In this document: in pieces, positions 1 to 5,985 of the stretch | Layout: every line of letters starts with the position of its first letter | Position numbering within the stretch: position 1 is the first letter of the stretch | Source of the DNA: GCA-2746235 sp049609225 | Lineage (GTDB): Bacteria > Planctomycetota > UBA1135 | Assembly: GCA_049609225.1 (NCBI GenBank) | Contig: JBMYYH010000094.1 | Location: 1-12,030, forward strand | Reading direction: 5' to 3' | Length of the DNA: 12,030 nucleotides | The notes under the pieces: generated by a model | The model's database searches: none | Told to the model about the DNA's origin: nothing | What the model saw: only the letters and a program-made list of their open reading frames with translations | Program-made: the position numbers and the translations under genes

Positions 1-237
1 GATCACCTGATAGGCGGATCGTTTTCCTTTGCGAAGAAGGCTGCGGCTTTTTTTAAGAAGTCACGCTCCATGCGCAAGGTCCGATTCTCACGGGGTAAAG
101 CTGCCAACCTCTTCAGCTAGCCGGACTGCCTCGGCTTTCTGCTCAGGAGTGAATGCACGTTTTGGTTTGCGGGTCACTGAATCTCCTTCAGCCATATTGA
201 CGGCCTCTCTGGTATCCTTCCAATCGGGGCAAGGTCA
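1..237 (-). mobile_element. IS3-family element, partial copy 1 (orfA end, cut by window edge)
   Basis: This stretch matches 5214-5450 base for base without gaps, with 13 differences in 237 (about 94.5% identity by my count). It ends at 211-237 in the same terminal sequence as copy 2, and the two copies diverge right after ...GGTCA, which fixes the outer boundary of the element. On the minus strand an orfA remnant starts at the ATG at 195-193. It begins like IS3-family OrfA (MAEGDSVTRKPKRAFTPEQK) and later, in another frame, continues with the typical OrfA C-terminus (RENRTLRMERDFLKKAAAFF, stop at 5-3). The helix-turn-helix middle between those two parts is missing. The body of orfB would lie left of the window, so whether this copy is otherwise intact cannot be seen. 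The reading assigned here to copy 1 is closer to the family consensus (DFLKKAAAFF) than that of copy 2 (DFRKNAAAFF). Confidence 0.85.
211..237. repeat. IS3-family terminal inverted repeat, copy 1
   Basis: The outer 27 bases of copy 1 differ at one position (221) from the end of copy 2 at 5424-5450. They are the inverted counterpart of the left end of copy 2 at 4702-4728. The shared core is GACCTTGCCCCGATT. Sequence beyond 237 has no relation to that beyond 5450. Confidence 0.75.
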
Positions 238-523
238 GGGTGCAGACGAAGAAAAACGCGATGTTGCGACCAAGGCTCAGGTTCAAACCCAAATGCCGAT
301 CCAGACACCGACCTCTAGCGTGTTGAGTGGCCATGACTATCAAGCATTCCGCGTCGAGCGGAGTGCCCCGGTAGATGGTGCGACGCTCGCGAAACTGAAC
401 CTACCCTTCAAGACTGGCGCAACGGTTGTGGCCGTCTGCCGTGGTGAAACGACGCTCCCGCTGCAAACCAGGTATGAGCGTCTTCAAGATGGAGACTTGG
501 TCGCTTTGTCGGGGTCGCAGTAG
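238..523 (+). pseudogene. Truncated C-terminal RCK_C (TrkA-C) domain of an ion channel or antiporter
   Basis: About 95 codons remain between the IS boundary and the TAG at 521-523. The last 50 or so residues (VDGATLAKLNLPFKTGATVV..., then ...LQDGDLVALSGSQ) have the RCK_C/TrkA-C pattern: a glycine-led beta strand, a hydrophobic GATVVAVCRG strand, and a closing GD-L-L-G turn. In K+ channels and in KefB/YbaL-type cation:proton antiporters this cytosolic domain is the C-terminal regulatory module, and the natural stop here fits that. Everything upstream (membrane part and RCK_N domain) is absent: the frame runs straight into IS DNA, and the apparent start at 29 lies inside the IS. I infer that the IS insertion, or a later rearrangement, cut the gene. 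The rest may lie left of the window. Which transporter it came from cannot be told from this domain alone. Confidence 0.7.
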
Positions 524-558
524 GCGCTGGGCCGAGGCCGCGACATCCTTGTGGTCAG

Positions 559-3036
559 CTAAAATAACGCACGGGCAAGGAAGGGGGCCGTGCGGCTCGC
601 CTTAGATGCAGCGACTTCTTCCGGTGTCCCTTGGGCGATAACAAGTCCACCTTCAGAACCTGCGCCTGGGCCGATGTCGATGATCCAGTCACTTGCGCCC
701 GCTACCCGCATGTTGTGCTCGACGGCGATGACGGTATTGCCCGCGTCGACTAAACCATGAAGTTGTGACATCAACAGGGCTACGTCGGATGGATGCAAAC
801 CAGTTGTCGGTTCATCGAGAATATAGAGTGTGTCACCGCGTTGTGTCCGTTGCAGTTCGGTGGCGAGTTTGATGCGCTGCGCTTCGCCTCCGGAGAGTTC
901 GGTGGCGGATTGACCGAGTCGAAGGTAGCCGAGGCCGACTTGCAATAGGGCGTCAAGGGCACGCAGAACCGGAGCTTCGTCGATAAAGAATGCGTGCGCG
1001 GTTTCTACAGTCAAGTCAAGCACTTCAGCGATGTTCTTGTCTCGATAGGTGACTTCCAGTGTTTTCTCGTTGTAACGCTGGCCTCGGCACACCGGGCAGG
1101 GCGTGTAGACGCTGGGAAGAAAGAGCAACTCGACACTGACAAAGCCGGCTCCTTCGCAGTTTGCGCAACGTCCTTTGGCGACATTGAAGGAAAACCGTCC
1201 AACATCGTAACGGCGTGATTTGGCTTTGCGGGTTGCAGCGAACAACTTGCGCACGTGATCAAACAAGCCGGTGTAGGTGGCAAGGTTTGATCGTGGAGTG
1301 CGGCCAATCGGCTTTTGGTCAACGGTTACCAGTCGCTTAACGTGTTCCATTCCGCCAATGATCCGACCATCCGTCGAGGTTTCTAGTTCACCTTCTAAAA
1401 GGTCGACTTCATCGTTTGGCGCTTCAATGGTTTTCTTCTGTCCAAGCGTCTCGCTGACGAGCTCGACCAGTGCCTGACTCACAAGGCTCGACTTGCCCGA
1501 TCCTGAGACACCGGTCACGGTGGTCAATACACCGAGCGGGAACTGAGCATTAAGATTCTGAATATTATTGCGCTCTATTTTTTCTAACTTCAGCCATGCG
1601 TTGGGTTGCCGCGGGGTGTGCTGTACTGTGGAGTCGCTCGAGAAAAGGTGTTGACTGGTGTGCGATTTGGTAACTTCGCGCAAGCCGTCTATTGGCCCAT
1701 TGTAAATCACTTCTCCACCATGAGTTCCTGCGTCTGGCCCGATGTCGACAACCCAGTCGGCATGGCGAATGACATTGTCATCATGCTCGACAATGAATAA
1801 GGAGTTGCCTGCTTGTTTGAGTTCATCCAGCGCGCCGAGTAAAGCCTGAGTGTCAGCAGGATGCAGGCCAGCGGAAGGTTCATCGAGAACGTAGACGACA
1901 CCAAACAGTTGAGAACGAATTTGAGTTGCCAAGCGTAAGCGTTGGAGTTCGCCTGGAGACAGTGTTGGCGTGCTGCGTTCGAGTGATAAATATCCTAAGC
2001 CGAGAGTGGTGAGGGCTTCGACACGGGCCAGGATGTCGCTGGCAATCCTCTGAGCAACGATGGCTTTTTCTCGGTTTAAGTCGTTCTCAGTCGGTTTTGT
2101 GTGCGTAGTATCGCGCAACTTTTCGGCGAGTTCCGTCAGGGTCAACTGCGACAGCTCGCCAATATCGAGCCCCGCAAATTTTATGGACAGTGACTCCCGT
2201 TTCAGTTTTTTGCCGTTGCAATCCGGGCATGCTGAGATTTGCATGAATTGAGAGACGCGCTTCTTTGTGCGATGACTTTGCGTTGTCGTAAATGAGTGCA
2301 ACACATAGCGTCTGGCACTCGCAAACGTGCCCATGTAACTCGGCGTTTCTTCATTCTTGAGCGCCTCGCGCGTTTCCTTGGGATCGTATCCTGCATAAAC
2401 AGGGACAACTGGCGTCTCGTCAGTAAACAAAATCCAGTCGCGAGTTTTACGCGGCAATTTCTTCCACGGTTTGTCAATGTCGTGTCCGAGTGAAACCAAA
2501 ATATCACGCAAGTTTTGACCTTGCCACGCAGGTGGCCATGCAGCAACGGCTCGTTCGCGTATGGTTTTCGTGTCATCGGGAACGAGCAATTTCTCGGTGA
2601 CTTCAAAAACACGACCGATCCCGTGACACTTAGGACAGGCACCTTCTGGCGTGTTTGGAGAGAACGAGTCCGCATACAATATTTTCTGCCCACGTGGATA
2701 TTTTCCGGCACGAGAATAGAGCATGCGCAAACCATTGGAGATCGTAGTTACGCTGCCTACTGACGAACGCGCGGATGGGGTGCCGCGTTGTTGTTGCAGG
2801 GCAACCGCAGGAGGAAGGCCGTCAATAGCATCGACGTCCGGTTCACCAACTTGGTCTATTAAGCGCCGTGCGTAGGGCGATACCGAATCAAGGTAGCGGC
2901 GCTGTGATTCCGCGAACAGTGTCCCAAAAGCAAGCGAAGATTTTCCAGAGCCAGAGATGCCCGTGAAAACAACGAGTGCATTACGAGGCAAATCGAGGTC
3001 AATGTTTTTGAGATTATGAACACGCGCACCACGCAC
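559..3036 (-). CDS. UvrA-like ABC ATPase lacking the UvrB-binding domain
   Basis: A complete UvrA-type tandem ABC ATPase of 825 residues; E. coli UvrA has 940. Visible motifs are Walker A 26-34 (GISGSGKSS), signature 359-366 with the variant LSPGELQR, Walker B near 381-387, second Walker A 509-517, canonical signature LSGGEAQR 714-721, and Walker B 738-743. The C-terminal zinc module is complete (C624, C627, C647, C650). Where E. coli UvrA carries about 100 residues of UvrB-binding domain, this protein runs directly from the adenylate region (near 113) to CPKC at 134-137, so only half of the first zinc module remains. Family knowledge: UvrA paralogues of this kind do not deliver UvrB and are linked to DNA-intercalating drug tolerance or accessory repair. 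Damage recognition is inferred, and excision partnership is unlikely. The start is taken as GTG 3036; it has no visible Shine-Dalgarno, and the frame is open back to the stop codon of the upstream gene. Confidence 0.88.
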   Translation of the reverse strand: MRGARVHNLKNIDLDLPRNALVVFTGISGSGKSSLAFGTLFAESQRRYLDSVSPYARRLIDQVGEPDVDAIDGLPPAVALQQQRGTPSARSSVGSVTTISNGLRMLYSRAGKYPRGQKILYADSFSPNTPEGACPKCHGIGRVFEVTEKLLVPDDTKTIRERAVAAWPPAWQGQNLRDILVSLGHDIDKPWKKLPRKTRDWILFTDETPVVPVYAGYDPKETREALKNEETPSYMGTFASARRYVLHSFTTTQSHRTKKRVSQFMQISACPDCNGKKLKRESLSIKFAGLDIGELSQLTLTELAEKLRDTTHTKPTENDLNREKAIVAQRIASDILARVEALTTLGLGYLSLERSTPTLSPGELQRLRLATQIRSQLFGVVYVLDEPSAGLHPADTQALLGALDELKQAGNSLFIVEHDDNVIRHADWVVDIGPDAGTHGGEVIYNGPIDGLREVTKSHTSQHLFSSDSTVQHTPRQPNAWLKLEKIERNNIQNLNAQFPLGVLTTVTGVSGSGKSSLVSQALVELVSETLGQKKTIEAPNDEVDLLEGELETSTDGRIIGGMEHVKRLVTVDQKPIGRTPRSNLATYTGLFDHVRKLFAATRKAKSRRYDVGRFSFNVAKGRCANCEGAGFVSVELLFLPSVYTPCPVCRGQRYNEKTLEVTYRDKNIAEVLDLTVETAHAFFIDEAPVLRALDALLQVGLGYLRLGQSATELSGGEAQRIKLATELQRTQRGDTLYILDEPTTGLHPSDVALLMSQLHGLVDAGNTVIAVEHNMRVAGASDWIIDIGPGAGSEGGLVIAQGTPEEVAASKASRTAPFLARALF

Positions 3037-3093
3037 TTGTACACAGTGGTCAGGGTCACAAGGGACACTCTTTACTTTTTTAGGGACGATGAT

Positions 3094-4641
3094 TCACCCC
3101 CGGTTCTTGAGAAACCCAGACCATTCCAGACCCGCTAATTCGGCAATGGATTTGTCCCAACTTGCAAGATCGCCTTTATGGAATTGATTCAGGTTATGAT
3201 GACCACAAGCGCGTGCCATTACCTGCATCAACTCGACGCTTGCCCCCAAAAAGTTTGCGAGCCTCGGTGCTGCCACGTCCACTTTCAATCTCTTGCGTAG
3301 TTCCGGTTTTTGCGTGGCGATGCCGGCAGGGCAGAGATTCGTGTTGCAGATTCGGGCTCCCACGCAGCCAATTGCCTGAATCGCAGAATTCGCCACGGCG
3401 ACTCCGTCCGCTCCAAGGGCAAGAGCTTTGGCGAAGTCGGTGTGAGTGCGCAATCCACCTGTGATAATGAGAGTCACGCGGCCACTGCAACTCATTTTAT
3501 CGAGATGGTGCCGTGCACGTGCTAGTGCTGGAATCGTAGGTACCGAGATGTGATTACGAAAGAGCAATGGAGCTGCCCCAGTCCCGCCTCCGCGACCGTC
3601 GAGAATGATGTAGTCTGCCCCTGCTGCGATTGCGAAATCGATGTCCCGTTCAATGTGTTGTGCACTTAGTTTAAACCCGATGGGAATACCGCCACTCACT
3701 TCGCGGACACGATCAGCAAAGCGGGAGAAATCATCGACGGTATGGAGCTCTAGAAAAGTTGGGGGCGAGACCGCGGGCTGTCCTTCGGGAATACCCCGTA
3801 CTTCGGAAATGCGGCCGATGTTCTTGTTACCCGGCAAATGTCCTCCGGTGCCGGTTTTTGCTCCCTGGCCACACTTGAAGTGAAAAGCCTGCACGCGGGT
3901 AAGTTGAGATTCCTCATACCCAAATTTTGCGGACGCCAATTCATAGAAATAGCGGCTGTTTGCTTGCTGTTCCTCGGCCAGCATGCCGCCTTCCCCCGAA
4001 CAAATACCTGTTCCTGCAAGTTCTGCTCCAGTTGCCAGTGAGATCTTAGCCTCTTCGGACAAAGCACCAAAGCTCATGTCACTGACAAATAGGGGGATAT
4101 TCAGGTGAAGTGGTTTTTTGGCTTCCGGTCCAATCACCAATTCCGTCCCTACGGGCACATCTTCGAGCAAAGGTTTGGTCGAGAGTTGTGAAACCATGAA
4201 CTGAATGTCGTCCCAGTCCGGAAGCTCGGAACGAGGAACGCCCATAGCTGCCATCTCCCCATGGTGGCCGAGCTTGCTGAGACCCTCGCGCGCCAACTGA
4301 TGGATGAACGCGACTGTGGGTTCTTCGGGTGTCGGTTCCGGTTTTGGCATCGCATCGGCATTGCCGTTCGTTTCGAGCAGAAACTCTTGGCCGATTTGCG
4401 CGGTGGGAACCTTTGCATGGGTGCCATCGCAAAAGGGGGCATTGGCGGTCTGCTTGCATTGACAGAGGTAGGCTTCCCCGGATTCTTCCGCAATGAAGGC
4501 CTGAGGCGTGAACTGTGTGCCTTTATGGGAGCCGTCGCAGAAAGGTTGGTTGCCGGATTTCCCGCAAGTGCAAAAGTAGTATTCTTCGCCTGCATTAAGG
4601 TCGACGGAAACTGGTTTGTTGCTGGCGATGGTCGGTTTCAT
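3094..4641 (-). CDS. CDGSH iron-sulfur / FMN glutamate synthase-like fusion protein
   Basis: Counting from the first ATG (4683, 529 residues), the N-terminus holds two CDGSH motifs, C38-x-C40...C49-D-G-S-H53 and C74-x-C76...C85-D-G-T-H89, each expected to bind a 2Fe-2S cluster. The remainder is a glutamate synthase (FMN-dependent alpha/beta barrel) domain with the GOGAT cysteine set C441, C446 and C451 (CPAGIATQ) for a 3Fe-4S cluster. No glutaminase (GATase) domain is present, so it cannot itself release ammonia from glutamine. Family knowledge: such proteins are annotated as FMN-binding glutamate synthase family oxidoreductases of unproven substrate; the cytosol is expected. I prefer the second ATG at 4641, because the sequence from there (MKPTIASNKP, then the CDGSH module) is what the family shares and the first 14 residues look like chance read-back toward the IS. 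The stop (TGA 3096-3094) is followed in the same frame by the UvrA-like gene, suggesting one operon. The IS end is only 55 bp upstream of this start. Confidence 0.85.
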   Translation of the reverse strand: MKPTIASNKPVSVDLNAGEEYYFCTCGKSGNQPFCDGSHKGTQFTPQAFIAEESGEAYLCQCKQTANAPFCDGTHAKVPTAQIGQEFLLETNGNADAMPKPEPTPEEPTVAFIHQLAREGLSKLGHHGEMAAMGVPRSELPDWDDIQFMVSQLSTKPLLEDVPVGTELVIGPEAKKPLHLNIPLFVSDMSFGALSEEAKISLATGAELAGTGICSGEGGMLAEEQQANSRYFYELASAKFGYEESQLTRVQAFHFKCGQGAKTGTGGHLPGNKNIGRISEVRGIPEGQPAVSPPTFLELHTVDDFSRFADRVREVSGGIPIGFKLSAQHIERDIDFAIAAGADYIILDGRGGGTGAAPLLFRNHISVPTIPALARARHHLDKMSCSGRVTLIITGGLRTHTDFAKALALGADGVAVANSAIQAIGCVGARICNTNLCPAGIATQKPELRKRLKVDVAAPRLANFLGASVELMQVMARACGHHNLNQFHKGDLASWDKSIAELAGLEWSGFLKNRG

Positions 4642-4696
4642 GGGGATCGTTTTTAGATTGCTGCAAACTTTGGGTGCGCCCATTTTGTCGCGTCAA

Positions 4697-4728
4697 TGGA
4701 CAGACCTTGCCCCGATTAAAAGGACACC
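4697..4728. repeat. Left terminal inverted repeat of IS copy 2
   Basis: This end pairs with the reverse complement of 5424-5450: both contain GACCTTGCCCCGATT, followed by two variable bases and then AAGGA-ACC. The left end has five extra outer bases starting TGGAC that the right end does not match, so the exact first base is uncertain. Confidence 0.7.
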
Positions 4729-5219
4729 TTGGTAATGCCACATCCGTGGCGGGGTGATGATTTTCAAACTTTTCTGGTGAAAGGTTTCCCAGGAAAGAGT
4801 GTCGACGTCTCCGATTATAGAAGACTTCGATGTACTCGTAGATTGCGAGCCGTGCGGAGTGGCGAGTAATCCACGAGCTGCGATAGACCAGCTCAGCTTC
4901 AGCGTGCCGAAGAAGCTCTCTACGACCGCATTGTCGTAGCACTCCGCCTTCCGACTCATGCTGCATTCCATGCCGTGGGCATTGAGCATGCGCTGGTATT
5001 CCTAGCTTGCGTATGGGCTTCCTCGATCAAAGTGATGAAGAATCTTTTCGGCCGGCTTGCGATTGCCAAGGGCCCTTTCGAGCGCGCCTCGCACGAGCTC
5101 TGTGCGCATGTGATCGGCCATCGACAAGCCGACGATGCGACGCGAGTAAAGATCCATGACTACAGCCAAGTAAAGCCAGCCTTCACGAGTCGGAATGGCT
5201 CCTTCTCCGCAGCGATCAC
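4729..5219 (-). pseudogene. IS3-family transposase orfB remnant (DDE/rve domain), stop plus frameshift
   Basis: The remnant starts where family OrfB proteins start: GTG at 5219 reads VIAAEKE, overlapping the orfA stop. It then jumps directly to IPTREGWLYLAVVMDLYSRR, the beginning of the integrase core, so roughly the first 120 codons (helix-turn-helix and linker, by family knowledge) are missing. After HHFDRGSPYAS the frame hits a TAG near 5001-5004, then continues in the same frame with EYQRMLNAHGMECSMSRKAE and the catalytic-Glu motif DNAVVESFFGTLK. Near 4895-4900 the frame shifts: GTLK is followed in another frame by AELVYRSSW and then EVFYNRRRRHSFLGNLSPEKFE, consistent with loss of one G from the codons for K-A. 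The C-terminal frame reads out through the inverted repeat toward the neighbouring gene. No functional transposase can be made. Confidence 0.85.
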
Positions 5220-5408
5220 CTGATAGCCGGATCGTTTTCCTTTGCGAAGAAGGCTGCGGCATTTTTTCGGAAGTCACGCTCCATGCGCAAGGTCCGATTC
5301 TCACGGCGTAAAGCTGCCAACCTCTTCGGCTAGCCGGACTGCCTCGGCTTTCTGCTCAGGAGTGAATGTACGTCTTGGTTTGCAGGTCACAGAATCTCCT
5401 TCGGCCAT
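5216..5408 (-). pseudogene. IS3-family orfA remnant with the helix-turn-helix middle deleted
   Basis: ATG at 5408-5406 reads MAEGDSVTCKPRRTFTPEQK and continues AEAVRLAEE, the usual OrfA N-terminus. It then runs out of frame and stops soon after (SFTP, TGA). The proper C-terminus is present in the next frame: LAALRRENRTLRMERDF... to ...FFAKENDPAIR with TGA at 5218-5216. About 63 codons remain where family members have about 100. The junction falls on a short sequence, GTTGGCAGC on the minus strand, that can be read both as V-G-S of the left part and within L-A-A of the right part. This suggests deletion between short direct repeats. Copy 1 has the same junction. Confidence 0.82.
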
Positions 5409-5423
5409 ATTGACGGTCTCTCT

Positions 5424-5450
5424 GGTATCCTTCAAATCGGGGCAAGGTCA
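5424..5450. repeat. Right terminal inverted repeat of IS copy 2
   Basis: Read on the minus strand this is TGACCTTGCCCCGATT followed by TGAAGGATACC. It is the counterpart of 4702-4728 and a near copy of 211-237. The loss of similarity between the two IS copies immediately after 5450 and 237 marks the outer edge. Confidence 0.75.
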
Positions 5451-5464
5451 CTAAGGTACTGTGA

Positions 5465-5602
5465 ATGGATCTGGCCAGCCGTCGCTGCCGGGAATCTGCA
5501 TCACAAGATCCTCGTTCCATATTTAGCGAGATGAAGGAAGAAGAAAATTGCAGTGGACTTGAGTTCCGTCTCTGCGAAGAGATGGTGGGGATTGAAGCAT
5601 GA
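5465..5602 (+). CDS. Possible small ORF coupled to the downstream membrane protein
   Basis: An open frame of 45 codons starts at ATG 5465, only 15 bp outside the IS end, and stops at TGA 5600-5602. It overlaps the start of the next gene as ATGA. The predicted peptide (MDLASRRCRESASQDPRSIF, then a charged stretch EMKEEEN and ...CEEMVGIEA) has no membrane segment and I do not recognise it. An internal ATG at 5531 would give only 23 residues. The ATGA overlap is what one expects of translationally coupled genes, but an overlap can occur by chance, and no clear ribosome binding site precedes 5465. It could instead be the surviving 3' end of a gene damaged when the IS inserted. Confidence 0.3.
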   Translation: MDLASRRCRESASQDPRSIFSEMKEEENCSGLEFRLCEEMVGIEA

Positions 5603-5967
5603 TGAAAGCAATGCCATGGGCATGCAGCATCCTCTTCACGGCATATATCGTTGCCTTGGTGAGGGGCTTTGATTTTGGGCTTCAAGCCCAGGCCGTCCCG
5701 AGGATTCTTGGATTCGCGACGGTTGCTGCAGCTTACGGTTACCTGTTGGCCTTCCTGTTCACCAAGCAGAAATTCGAGAAGGCTTACCGGAGGATTGGCA
5801 TCGTCTGGGCGGTGGGGTTGGTCTTGGGGCTGGTCTTCATCGCCTTGGATGATTCCAACTTCGAAAGGCAGTCCCGGGTGATGGAGGATCACCAGAGATC
5901 CAGGTGGTTTCCCCTGGGCTCCTACACCCTGATATGCACGGATGGAAGTTGTTGGGTAGATGATTAG
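5599..5967 (+). CDS. Hypothetical small membrane protein, three predicted helices
   Basis: Encodes 122 residues with hydrophobic segments at about 5-22, 36-54 and 65-83, joined by short charged loops (KQKFEKAYRR between the second and third). They are followed by a polar tail of about 40 residues containing two cysteines near the end (ICTDGSCWVDD). The start ATGATG at 5599 has a G-rich stretch (GGTGGGG) about 9 bases upstream. I recognise no family; the layout suggests an inner-membrane protein. It converges with the FG-GAP gene, the two stop codons being 18 bp apart. A long antisense frame covers the same DNA, but this strand is preferred because its hydrophobic segments are regular and evenly spaced. 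Function is unknown. Confidence 0.6.
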   Translation: MMKAMPWACSILFTAYIVALVRGFDFGLQAQAVPRILGFATVAAAYGYLLAFLFTKQKFEKAYRRIGIVWAVGLVLGLVFIALDDSNFERQSRVMEDHQRSRWFPLGSYTLICTDGSCWVDD

Positions 5968-5976
5968 TCGCCCAAC
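5951..5976. terminator. Weak inverted repeat between convergent genes
   Basis: GTTGGG (5951-5956) and CCCAAC (5971-5976) form a 6-bp stem around a 14-base loop, overlapping the last codons of the plus-strand gene and ending 10 bp from the stop of the minus-strand gene. There is no T tract on either side. A two-way terminator is possible from position only. Confidence 0.2.
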
Positions 5977-5985
5977 GCATCAACC

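Larger units (their letters stand above)
4697..5450 (-). mobile_element. IS3-family insertion sequence, copy 2, internally deleted and inactive
   Basis: The element is bounded by imperfect inverted repeats at 4697-4728 and 5424-5450, spanning about 754 bp where IS3-family members are usually 1.2-1.5 kb. On the minus strand it reads orfA then orfB, but both are damaged. orfA has lost its middle (junction near 5313-5321), orfB has lost its N-terminal region (junction near 5192-5205), and the remaining DDE catalytic part has a stop and a frameshift. The DDE residues are still recognisable: D in YLAVVMDLYSRR, D in HHFDRGSPYAS, and E in DNAVVESFFGTLK, followed by YNRRRRHSFLG. No clear target duplication was found: the three bases outside the chosen ends are CAA and CTA. 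It lies directly upstream of the CDGSH-GOGAT gene and in the same orientation as the copy at the left edge. Confidence 0.88.

Noticed and set aside
29..523. A single 164-codon plus-strand gene
   Set aside because: Its first 70 codons lie inside IS DNA, antisense to the orfA remnant. Only the part after 237 looks like a protein domain, so it is treated as a truncated gene.
524..558. Hairpin between the transporter remnant and the UvrA-like gene as a shared terminator
   Set aside because: GCTGGGCC and GGTCAGC pair only with a bulge and a G-T pair, and no T tract follows.
2202..2735. 177-codon minus-strand frame within the UvrA-like gene
   Set aside because: It is a frame-shifted shadow of a well supported gene on the same strand.
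5356..5892. 178-codon minus-strand frame across the IS end and the small membrane protein
   Set aside because: It has no recognisable domain and runs into the IS; the plus strand shows regular membrane helices instead.
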